Assembly: GCF_000226295.1 (NCBI RefSeq)
Contig: NC_016024.1
Coordinates: forward strand, 975,501-1,039,500
Source: Chloracidobacterium thermophilum B
GTDB taxonomy: Bacteria; Acidobacteriota; Blastocatellia; Chloracidobacteriales; Chloracidobacteriaceae
DNA length: 64,000 bases
Reading direction: 5' to 3'
Within the stretch, counting starts at the first letter, position 1. Each line of letters begins with the position of its first letter. A program made the translations under genes and the position numbers. Shown piece after piece: positions 57,504-64,000 of the stretch. The notes beneath the pieces are model-generated. The model was not told the DNA's origin. It did not search any database and was given only the letters and a program-made list of their open reading frames with translations.

Positions 57504-58415
57504 ATGAGTTTTGGGTTCGTCATTCTTTCCCATCGGGCGGAGGACTGGGACTTACTGGCACGGCTGTTGCCGCGCCTGCGGGAACTTGGCGATGTGGAGA
57601 TTGTCCTCCACCACGATACCTATCAGTCTCCGGCCGACCTGTCGCTGGTGAAACGGTATGGGGTCCGGCTTCTGCCGCCCGTCCGGCAAACCCGCTGGTC
57701 ACACATCAGCAAGGTCTTTGCCATCATCCGCGGTCTGGAGTGTTTGTTTCGTTTGCCGAAACCGCCCCGGTGGTATGCCACGCTGTCCCCCACCTGCTAT
57801 CCCATCAAACCGGCGTCAGTGATCGCCAACCGGCTCAATCAGCTCACCGCCGATTTCTACGTGGATATGCGCCGGGTGGATTTTCAGTCCAGTGGTATCG
57901 AGCTTGACAAACATGTTGAGGATGCCGTGGCCCGGCGCACCATTGGCGTAATACCCTTCATCTCCCGGCGCGGGCAGTTCTACTGGCGTCCGCTCCGGGT
58001 TCGTCGCCCGCGTGCGGTCATTCCCTTTGGGGAGAATTTCCGGCTTTATCACGGTTCAGACTGGTTTGTGCTGGGGCAGCGGGCCGTTGCCTATCTGCTC
58101 AACCTGAATGTCTGGGAACACCCGGTCGTGCAGTTTTACCTGACGGCCTACCCACAAAACCGCTCCCAAGCCCCTTCACCCGTGGAAACCGTCATCCAGA
58201 GCCTTCTGGGAAATGCCAGCCAGCTTCGTGGTCAGTACCGTAACTGGCACTACATTGACTGGCGGGGAACGACCGATTGGCATCCCCGGCTTCTGACCGA
58301 GCAGCACTGGCCTGAACTTCTGGAATCAGACGCGCTTTGGGCGCGGAAGCTGGACGTTGAACGCAGTGCCAGGCTGCGGCAGCTTTTGGATACCCACATT
58401 CTCGGCAAGGAATGA
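57504..58415 (+). CDS. Core-2/I-branching-type (GT14) glycosyltransferase
   Basis: 303 residues. MSFGFVILSHRAEDWDLLARL, VEIVLHHDTYQSPADL, WYATLSPTCYPIKPASVIA, and then YHGSDWFVLGQRAVAYLLN with RNWHYIDWRGTTDWHPRLLT and LLESDALWARKLDVERSARL follow the order of beta-1,6-N-acetylglucosaminyl/xylosyltransferases of GT14 (Core-2/I-branching). The DW-HP and DALWARK pattern is a good match. Activated sugar and acceptor are unknown; a role in surface glycan is likely. The frame is open 65 codons upstream, but homology begins at ATG 57504, so that start is chosen despite a weak binding site. Confidence 0.82.
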   Translation: MSFGFVILSHRAEDWDLLARLLPRLRELGDVEIVLHHDTYQSPADLSLVKRYGVRLLPPVRQTRWSHISKVFAIIRGLECLFRLPKPPRWYATLSPTCYPIKPASVIANRLNQLTADFYVDMRRVDFQSSGIELDKHVEDAVARRTIGVIPFISRRGQFYWRPLRVRRPRAVIPFGENFRLYHGSDWFVLGQRAVAYLLNLNVWEHPVVQFYLTAYPQNRSQAPSPVETVIQSLLGNASQLRGQYRNWHYIDWRGTTDWHPRLLTEQHWPELLESDALWARKLDVERSARLRQLLDTHILGKE

Positions 58416-58454
58416 TACGCGCCACCGGCTTTCCATCCCTTGTTGGGATGAAAG

Positions 58455-58484
58455 CTGCATCCGGGCATTGAAGCAGCCGTTTTG
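58455..58484 (+). terminator. Terminator-like hairpin after the GT14 gene
   Basis: GCTGC (58455-58459) and GCAGC (58474-58478) enclose a 14-base loop and are followed by CGTTTTGT. A second hairpin, CATCCC/GGGATG (58434-58451), lies just before it. Confidence 0.5.
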
Positions 58485-58549
58485 TCTTCCCTCACTTGGC
58501 AGGCAGACATAGATTACGGCCGGCAAGCTCTCCGGGCTGAGGAAGACAG

Positions 58550-59962
58550 GTGTCAGGCGACGTGCTCCAACTTGAAAATGTGGTTCTGGCCGGGCGATAC
58601 CGCATCCGCTCGCGCCTGGTGACAGGGAGCCGCTCCGGGATTTTCCTGGCGCTCGATGACGTCAGCCAGCAGTTGGTCGTGATCAAGGCTTTTCCAACTC
58701 CATGTTCTGCGCCAGGTCTTCCGGCGCCCACGGCCGATGGGCCGGATTGGCGACAGACGCGGTTTCGGCTGGAAGGTGTCTGGCTTGATCGCGTCAGTCA
58801 CCCGTACATCGTGCTGCGGCTGGACAGCGGGAGTGCCCACGACCCGGCGGGCTGCCCCTTTGATTACCACGTCCTTGAGTACCTTGCAGGCGGCACGCTG
58901 GCTGCGCTGAGCCACGCCTGGCAGGGGCTATCGTTGCTCAAGACCGTGAACCTGCTGCGGCAGGCTGCGGCCGCCCTGACCCACTGCCATGCCTTGGGCG
59001 TCATCCACGGCGATGTCGTGCCGGAAAATCTGCTGCTGACCGGTGATCACCGGACGCTGAAACTCGCCGACTTCGGTTCCGCCACTGGCGATGATGAGTT
59101 GGTGGCCATGAACGAAGGGAAGTTCACCGGGTGGCTGTCCCGCTATGCGCCACCGGAAGCCCGGCTGGGGGCTGGCCTCCCGCTTTCGGCTGCCGCCGAT
59201 GTGTATGCGCTGGCCAGAACCTTCCATGCCACGCTGACAGGCGATCCTTTCCTCGAAAGCCGGACGCCAATCCAAACACTGCCTCCCAAGCTGGCGACGC
59301 AACCCGGCGCTGAGGCGCTGTTGCAGGTTCTTCAGCGGGCCACGGCGACGAACGTCACGGATCGCTACCCCACGGTGGCGGCATTCTGGGCGGAAGTGGA
59401 GCACGCCGTAGCCGCAATGCCAACGACCGAGATTCCGCTGACCACATCCACTGCGGCGGTGGCTTCCGTTCAGGCGGTTCCTGACAATCCGCTGGCTGCT
59501 GCTGACGAGACGGACGATGCCTCCATCGCGACCGGTGCTGCCGGGGAAACGTTATGTGATGTCGCCTCTCCGGTGGAGCTACCGTCGCCGCTGACGACCC
59601 GCCTGATTGGCGTCGGGGTTGTCGTAGCCGTTGTGGTCTTGTTCATCAGCGGTCTGGTGGCACTGTACCGGCTGGCGCGTGCTTCCGCCCGCGCGCACTG
59701 GTATGGACAGTCTCCGCCAGCCGCTTCTGCGCGCCCGCTGTTTCAGGTCAAGGTGTTGCGGCCGACCAAGGCCTACGCGACGCCCACCGAAAACCCAACC
59801 CCGCGTGACTGGCTGGGCGAACTGCCAGCCGGGGTCGAAGCCGATGTTCTGGAAATCAGCGGCCGGTTTTACCGGGTGCGTCCGCAGCGGTGGGGACGAC
59901 GCAAGTCCCCGGCGGTGAACGAAGGCTGGGTGTTGCGGGAGTACGTAGATGGTGGACTGTGA
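58550..59962 (+). CDS. Probable pseudokinase with transmembrane helix and SH3-like tail
   Basis: 470 residues. The kinase-like domain (about 15-290) lacks the normal glycine loop (LVTGSRSGIFLAL), keeps Lys46 (VIKAF), and has HGDVVPEN (153-160) instead of HRDLKPEN: the catalytic Asp155 and Asn160 remain but the loop Lys is Val157. DFG (174-176) is intact. A transmembrane helix (about 351-374) leads to an SH3-like domain (about 397-467, FQVKVLRPTKAYATPTENP and FYRVRPQRWG...EGWVLREYV). GTG start, with GAGGAAG seven bases before it. It could be a pseudokinase or a weak kinase; the outer SH3-like part might sense cell-wall material. Confidence 0.82.
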   Translation: MSGDVLQLENVVLAGRYRIRSRLVTGSRSGIFLALDDVSQQLVVIKAFPTPCSAPGLPAPTADGPDWRQTRFRLEGVWLDRVSHPYIVLRLDSGSAHDPAGCPFDYHVLEYLAGGTLAALSHAWQGLSLLKTVNLLRQAAAALTHCHALGVIHGDVVPENLLLTGDHRTLKLADFGSATGDDELVAMNEGKFTGWLSRYAPPEARLGAGLPLSAAADVYALARTFHATLTGDPFLESRTPIQTLPPKLATQPGAEALLQVLQRATATNVTDRYPTVAAFWAEVEHAVAAMPTTEIPLTTSTAAVASVQAVPDNPLAAADETDDASIATGAAGETLCDVASPVELPSPLTTRLIGVGVVVAVVVLFISGLVALYRLARASARAHWYGQSPPAASARPLFQVKVLRPTKAYATPTENPTPRDWLGELPAGVEADVLEISGRFYRVRPQRWGRRKSPAVNEGWVLREYVDGGL

Positions 59963-60004
59963 CGGCAGGCTGAGACAGGGTGGAAACCGCTCCCGGCCTG
60001 CCGT
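59962..60004. terminator. Long-stem hairpin between convergent genes
   Basis: ACGGCAGGC (59962-59970) and GCCTGCCGT (59996-60004) form a perfect nine-base stem with a 25-base loop, at the end of the pseudokinase gene and before the convergent Crp/Fnr gene end. No T-run follows; a shared terminator role is plausible. Confidence 0.4.
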
Positions 60005-60037
60005 GGATGTCCAGGTGCGCTGCGACCGGCCGGGAAG

Positions 60038-60685
60038 TCAGCTTGTGACGAGGAACTGGCGCAGTTTTTCGACGTGCGGACTGACTTCACTTCGCCGGTA
60101 GTCAATCAGCCCCTCCTCACGAAACTGGTTCATGATAGTGGTGATGATTTCACGGGAGGTCCCAACCATCTGTGCCAGTTCTTCGTGGGTGAGGCGAAGC
60201 CGCTCCAGACCGGAATCGCTGCTCGATTTGAGCAGCACCCGCGCCAGGCGGCGCGTCGTGTTGTCAAAGGCCAGCGTTTCGATCTGCTGCTGGGCTTCTG
60301 ACAGCCGTTTGCAGAACAGGGACAGCATATCCAGCAGCGCTTTTGGATTTTCACGCAGCATGGCCAGGAAGTCGTGGACCCGAATGGCCAGCACGCGCGT
60401 TGGTTCCATGGCTACAGCCTGATCGCTGCGGCGGTCATCCACCTCACAGAAACACAACTCGCCAAAAATCTCACCGGCGCGGTGAATGCTGATGATCTTT
60501 TCCTTGCCGTCATCCGAGACGCGCGTGATCTTCACGCTGCCTGAGAGGATGTAGAAGATGTGGTCGGCTGGATCGTCAAGGTGATAAATCGTTTCATTCC
60601 GGTGATATTCCCGCTCGCCGCTAACGACGCGGATTTCGTTGAGCTGGCCCTGAATAAACTCCGCAATCGGGTCAATCGTGCTCAT
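60038..60685 (-). CDS. Crp/Fnr-family transcriptional regulator
   Basis: 215 residues. A cyclic-nucleotide-binding-type fold (about 12-125: YHLDDPADHIFYILSGSVKI, GEIFGELCFCEVDDRRSDQA) then the long dimer helix and a Crp helix-turn-helix (LTHEELAQMVGTSREIITTIM). The ligand pocket keeps GELCF in place of GEL-LL and Arg85 in DRRSDQA, close to the cAMP-binding pattern of Crp (GE-x6-R-x2). No N-terminal Fe-S Cys motif of Fnr is seen. GAGGTGG precedes ATG 60685. Confidence 0.92.
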   Translation of the reverse strand: MSTIDPIAEFIQGQLNEIRVVSGEREYHRNETIYHLDDPADHIFYILSGSVKITRVSDDGKEKIISIHRAGEIFGELCFCEVDDRRSDQAVAMEPTRVLAIRVHDFLAMLRENPKALLDMLSLFCKRLSEAQQQIETLAFDNTTRRLARVLLKSSSDSGLERLRLTHEELAQMVGTSREIITTIMNQFREEGLIDYRRSEVSPHVEKLRQFLVTS

Positions 60686-60724
60686 AGCTGAACCACCTCG
60701 GCGCTGGTAGGCAGGGACGTACCC

Positions 60725-60748
60725 GCCGGGGAGCTTCAGCTACCCGGC
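60725..60748. other. Hairpin in the Crp-gene leader
   Basis: GCCGGG (60725-60730) and CCCGGC (60743-60748) pair, with an inner AGC/GCT pair and a TTCA loop. It lies about 40 bases before the ATG, in the presumed leader. Confidence 0.4.
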
Positions 60749-60822
60749 AGGACTGACAACTCGGTAAACGACTGTGAATGTGCGGGGACGGCTAAACTAT
60801 TGTCACTGAAGGAAACCTGGAG

Positions 60823-61020
60823 TCACAGCGACTCTTTTTCCTTGGGGGGCAGAGCGGCAAGCTCCTTACGCTTGGCTTCGTCCGGGTCCTCGTTGAGAGC
60901 TTTCTTGAAGTTGCGGATGCCTGTGCCCAGCCCGCTGAAGAGTTCAGGAATCTTCCTCGTCCCGAACAGCAGCACCACAACCAGGCAAATCAGGAGGATT
61001 TCGGACGTACCAAGATTCAT
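60823..61020 (-). CDS. tatA: Sec-independent protein translocase subunit TatA/TatE
   Basis: 65 residues. [20 protein letters not shown] is the short transmembrane helix, followed by [21 protein letters not shown], the FG-x-KKLPEL and amphipathic helix pattern of TatA, and a charged tail. It is a pore-forming part of the twin-arginine exporter. tatC and tatB are not nearby. GAGGAG lies about 11 bases before the ATG, and a good promoter is at 61068. Confidence 0.95.
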   Translation of the reverse strand: MNLGTSEILLICLVVVLLFGTRKIPELFSGLGTGIRNFKKALNEDPDEAKRKELAALPPKEKESL

Positions 61021-61067
61021 AGCGTGGCCAACTCCTCGCGCTGCCGGAAACCGGCTAGAGTAAGTGC

Positions 61068-61096
61068 ATACTAAGAGTGTGTTGGAATACTGTCAA
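61068..61096 (-). promoter_or_regulatory. Promoter of tatA
   Basis: Minus strand: TTGACA (61091-61096), 17 bases, TAGTAT (61068-61073). The -35 is perfect and the -10 matches at four of six. It lies about 48 bases before the ATG. An inverted repeat ACTGTCA-N9-TGACAGT (61089-61111) overlaps the -35 box. Confidence 0.7.
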
Positions 61097-61340
61097 TTCA
61101 ACCATGACAGTTGTGTAACAGGTGCGCCACCGCCTGCACCGGCGGTCATAGGGGTGCCGGAAGGTAGCCGGGGACGCCGTGACCACACCACACAATGCCT
61201 GTGGCGGATTTTCACTCGCACGGTCCGGGCGGATTGGCGTATCGTCAGTGAACACCAAAGCTGTTTCAGGGCTTGTGTCCCACATCGTTGCCGACCGGAT
61301 TCGGAAACTGGCGGCCACTGACTCGCTGAGAACCATCACC
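61097..61340. other. Intergenic region upstream of galU
   Basis: Together with 61021-61096 this makes a 320-base gap between tatA and galU. Beyond the tatA promoter I see no gene. The galU promoter should be here, but I find no clear boxes. Confidence 0.35.
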
Positions 61341-62204
61341 ATGAGGAAAATCCGTAAAGCCATCTTTCCTGCCGCCGGGTTGGGGACCCGTTTTTTGCCG
61401 GCGACGAAAGCCCAACCCAAGGAAATGCTGCCGCTCGTGGACAAACCGCTCATCCAGTACGGCATCGAGGAAGCCATTCTGAGCGGCATCGAGCAGGTCA
61501 TCATCGTCACCGGGCGCGGGAAGAACGCCATTGAGGACCACTTTGACATTTCCTTCGAGCTGGAACATCTGCTGCGCGAGAAAGGCAAACTCGATCTGCT
61601 CGAACAGGTTCAGGAAATTTCCAAGATCAACGTCTCGTACGTGCGGCAAAAACAGGCCCTGGGATTGGGCCACGCCGTGCTCGTCGCCCGCGAACTGGTG
61701 GGCGACGAACCCTTCGCCGTGATTCTTGGGGACGACATCGTGGACTCCAAAGTGCCCTGCCTGCGCCAGATGATCGAGGTGTATGAACGTTACGGGCGCT
61801 CCGTCATCGGAACCGCCCGCGTGGAAGGCGAGGCCATTTCCCGCTTCGGCGTGCTGGCCGTGGACCCTATCGAAGACCGGGTCTATAAAATCCGCGACAT
61901 GGTTGAAAAGCCACCCTTTGCCGAAGCGCCATCCAACCTGGCCATCATCGGTCGTTACATTCTCATGCCGGAAATCTTCGACGTGCTGGAAAAGACACCC
62001 AAAGGTGCCGGCGGAGAGATTCAGCTCACCGACGCCATGCGCCTGTTGCTCAAAGAGCAGGCCATGTATGCGCACGAGTTCCACGGCGTCCGCCACGATG
62101 CCGGCGACAAGCTCGGTTTTCTCATCGCCACGGTCGAGTTTGCGCTTCAGCGTCCAGACCTCGGCCCGGAGTTCCGCGCCTATCTCAAGTCACTCACCCT
62201 GTAA
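61341..62204 (+). CDS. galU: UTP-glucose-1-phosphate uridylyltransferase
   Basis: 287 residues. IFPAAGLGTRFLPATKAQPK and MLPLVDKPLIQYGIEEAI form the nucleotide-sugar loop; VILGDDIVDS and GVLAVDPIEDRVYKIRDMVE, FSAPSN-like part and GAGGEIQLTDAM follow, all standard for GalU. It makes UDP-glucose for glycan and lipid sugar synthesis. The frame is open upstream for 54 codons, but the homology begins at ATG 61341. It could supply UDP-sugars for the local glycosyltransferases. Confidence 0.96.
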   Translation: MRKIRKAIFPAAGLGTRFLPATKAQPKEMLPLVDKPLIQYGIEEAILSGIEQVIIVTGRGKNAIEDHFDISFELEHLLREKGKLDLLEQVQEISKINVSYVRQKQALGLGHAVLVARELVGDEPFAVILGDDIVDSKVPCLRQMIEVYERYGRSVIGTARVEGEAISRFGVLAVDPIEDRVYKIRDMVEKPPFAEAPSNLAIIGRYILMPEIFDVLEKTPKGAGGEIQLTDAMRLLLKEQAMYAHEFHGVRHDAGDKLGFLIATVEFALQRPDLGPEFRAYLKSLTL

Positions 62205-62281
62205 CCCCGAAATCCTGAAACTGGTGTGCCCGGCGGGTTGCCTGACGTAAACCGCTGCGGGCAACGCCGCGCTCTGTCGCC

Positions 62282-64000
62282 ATGCCACTGTACCGAACCG
62301 TGAACTGGAAACGAATCGTCAGAACCGCCCGTCCCACACTCCGACGGAGACTTGCCCTGTGCGGCATGGCTTTCGTCGCAGCGCTCATTGCCCCGGCCCG
62401 GCTCTCCGCACAGACACCGCCGGCAGCGGCCAAGCGCCCCATCACCCACGAAGACGTGTGGCTGATGAAGCGCGTCGGCGCGCCGGTTCCCAGCCCCGAC
62501 GGGTTGTTCGTCGTGTTTTCCGTCGTTGACCCGGCCTACGATCCCAAAGACCAGTCCAGTGACCTGTGGCTGGTACGCGGCGATGGCAGCGCTCCGCCCC
62601 GGCAGTTGACGTTCACCAAAGCCGCCGAGTCGGATGTCACCTGGAGTCCTGACAGTCGCCGCATTGCCTTCGTCACCAAACGGGAAGGCGATGAGGTCAA
62701 CCAGGTCTATCTCCTGGATGTGGTCGAAGGCGGAGAAGCCCGGCGGGTGACATCCCTTTCGACGGGCGCGAGCGCCCCGCGCTTCAGCCCTGACGGCAAG
62801 ACCCTGCTGTTTTCGAGCGTGGTCTTCCCCGGTGCGCTCACCGACGCCGACAACCAGCGCATTGCTGCTGAACGAAAAAACCGGAAGTACAAGGCACGGG
62901 TTTATGACGGCTACCCGATCCGGCGCTGGGACCACTGGTTGGACGATACGCAGACCCACCTGTTCGTACAGCCACTGGAGAAAGGCGCGCCAGCCCGGGA
63001 TGTGCTGGCCGGGACAAAGCTTGTCGCGGAACCCGGCTTTGGTGGGCGTGCGACAAATGCCGCCGACACGCTCGATGCCATCTGGACGCCGGACGGTGCG
63101 GCCATCGTGTTTACGGCCACCACCGAGCACAAACAGGCTGCCTATGCTCCCGTTGAAACACACCTGTATGTGGTGAGCGCCCAGGGCGGTGAACCGCGCC
63201 GCCTGACCAGCCCCGGTCACACCTACAGCCGCCCGCTGTTCGCCCCGGACGGGAAGAGACTCTATGCCTTGTGTTCGCCGACCACTGACGGCAAGGTGTA
63301 TCACCTTGACCGTCTGGCACGCTTTGACTGGCAGAATGGCCAACTGGTGAACGAGTCGCGCCCGGCAGAAGGCTTTGACCGTTCCGTGGAGTCTTTTGGT
63401 CTGACACCGGACAGCCAGACCGTGTACGTGACGGCGGAAGAGGCCGGACACGAAAAGCTCTTTCGCATCCCGGCACGTGGCGGCCCGGCACAGCTTGCCT
63501 TTGAGGTGAAACTCGGCTGCTACACGAACCTGTCCATTCCCCCGCAGGCCGCAAGTCCACTGCTGTTTGCCAACTGGGAAAGCGCCGTCAATCCGGCCGA
63601 AATCGTACGGATTGACCCCGACGCCGGGCGGCACGTGGCGTTGACCAGCTTCAACGTGGCGGCGGCGGCGCAAATTGACTGGCAACCGCTGGAGCACTTC
63701 TGGTTCACGAGCCGGGCCGGCAAGCGCATCCACAACATGCTTGTGCTGCCGCCGAACTTTGATCCCAAGCGGCGCTACCCCATCTTTACTTTCATCCACG
63801 GCGGCCCCCACACCATGTTCCGCGATCAGTTCTTTCTGCGCTGGAACTATCACCTGCTGGCGCAGCCAGGCTATCTCGTTCTGCTGACGAACTACACCGG
63901 CTCGACCGGTTTTGGGGAAGCCTTTGCCCAGGCGATCCAGGGCGATCCCTTCGGAACCTGCGGGAGTGAAATCACGGAGGCCGTGGACGCGGTGGCCAAA
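62282..64000 (+). CDS. S9-family peptidase (prolyl-oligopeptidase type), 5' part
   Basis: 573 codons are in view, cut by the window end. A signal peptide (RRRLALCGMAFVAALIAPAR to SAQ) leads to ITHEDVWLMKRVGAPVPSPD, the start of an S9C-type beta-propeller (WSPDSRRIAFVTKREGDEV, FSPDGKTLLFSS), and to the hydrolase domain (FTFIHGGPHTMFRDQFFLRW, LLTNYTGSTGFGEAFAQAI). The catalytic Ser (G-x-S-x-GG) would come after the window edge, so activity cannot be confirmed. Such enzymes cleave small peptides in the periplasm. Confidence 0.93.
   Translation, partial: MPLYRTVNWKRIVRTARPTLRRRLALCGMAFVAALIAPARLSAQTPPAAAKRPITHEDVWLMKRVGAPVPSPDGLFVVFSVVDPAYDPKDQSSDLWLVRGDGSAPPRQLTFTKAAESDVTWSPDSRRIAFVTKREGDEVNQVYLLDVVEGGEARRVTSLSTGASAPRFSPDGKTLLFSSVVFPGALTDADNQRIAAERKNRKYKARVYDGYPIRRWDHWLDDTQTHLFVQPLEKGAPARDVLAGTKLVAEPGFGGRATNAADTLDAIWTPDGAAIVFTATTEHKQAAYAPVETHLYVVSAQGGEPRRLTSPGHTYSRPLFAPDGKRLYALCSPTTDGKVYHLDRLARFDWQNGQLVNESRPAEGFDRSVESFGLTPDSQTVYVTAEEAGHEKLFRIPARGGPAQLAFEVKLGCYTNLSIPPQAASPLLFANWESAVNPAEIVRIDPDAGRHVALTSFNVAAAAQIDWQPLEHFWFTSRAGKRIHNMLVLPPNFDPKRRYPIFTFIHGGPHTMFRDQFFLRWNYHLLAQPGYLVLLTNYTGSTGFGEAFAQAIQGDPFGTCGSEITEAVDAVAK

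Noticed and set aside
62180-63853. Long open frame (557 codons) on the minus strand opposite the S9 peptidase
   Set aside because: It is the mirror of a strongly supported S9 peptidase with signal peptide and propeller motifs. Long antisense frames are common in GC-rich genes.

Overview
The window looks like chromosomal DNA from a GC-rich, Gram-negative, probably thermophilic member of the Acidobacteriota; a Chloracidobacterium-like organism is my best guess. This rests on three large TonB-dependent receptors with N-terminal carboxypeptidase-regulatory-like domains (two of them Oar-type), several eukaryote-type Ser/Thr kinases including one fused to a membrane sensor, and a dense layout of overlapping genes. 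Nothing indicates a plasmid, prophage or insertion sequence, and I found no CRISPR array, rRNA or tRNA. The assignment is inference; no 16S gene is present.

Layout. 1-5.4 kb: the 3' end of a DUF3299-like gene, a Gfo/Idh/MocA oxidoreductase, a polytopic membrane protein, an EamA exporter, ribosomal protein L33 and a STAS protein. 5.4-8.2 kb (minus): a three-gene cluster of an ABM-domain protein, a zinc-ribbon protein and a degenerate bi-domain oxidoreductase. 8.4-12.9 kb (plus): acyl-CoA dehydrogenase, a cysteine-less thioredoxin-reductase-like flavoprotein, a GH13 glycosidase and a zinc-ribbon methyltransferase. 12.9-22 kb (minus): ten co-directional genes (DUF3386, YqeY, DUF3006-like, purM, alpha/beta hydrolase, cobT, a membrane Ser/Thr kinase, an RmlD-type reductase, a P1 peptidase, an NAD(P)-binding protein). 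22.2-23.3 kb: a class I glutamine amidotransferase.

23.3-33.5 kb is the functional centrepiece, a cobalamin salvage and uptake locus. A clear cobalamin riboswitch precedes cbiB, cobD, a btuB-like TonB receptor, a cysteine-rich 2Fe-2S ferredoxin-like protein and btuF-btuC-btuD, closed by a terminator. cobQ follows behind its own structured leader, and cobT lies upstream on the other strand. Together these would bring in corrinoids and finish the amidation and nucleotide-loop steps.

33.5-40 kb: a 987-residue hybrid sensor kinase (PDZ-like segment, membrane helices, GAF, zinc ribbon, Ser/Thr kinase), converging on selB, then two secreted proteins. 40-43 kb: an Oar-like receptor. 43-46.4 kb (minus): amidase, paraslipin and NfeD. 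46.4-50.8 kb: a TolC-MFS-TetR efflux operon whose promoter carries three perfect inverted repeats. 50.7-53 kb (minus): lysS, overlapping the TetR gene tail to tail, and an ECF sigma factor. 53-57 kb: a third TonB receptor with a strong terminator. 57-64 kb: a Core-2/I-branching-type glycosyltransferase, a probable pseudokinase with an SH3-like tail, a Crp/Fnr regulator, tatA, galU and the start of an S9 peptidase cut off by the window end.
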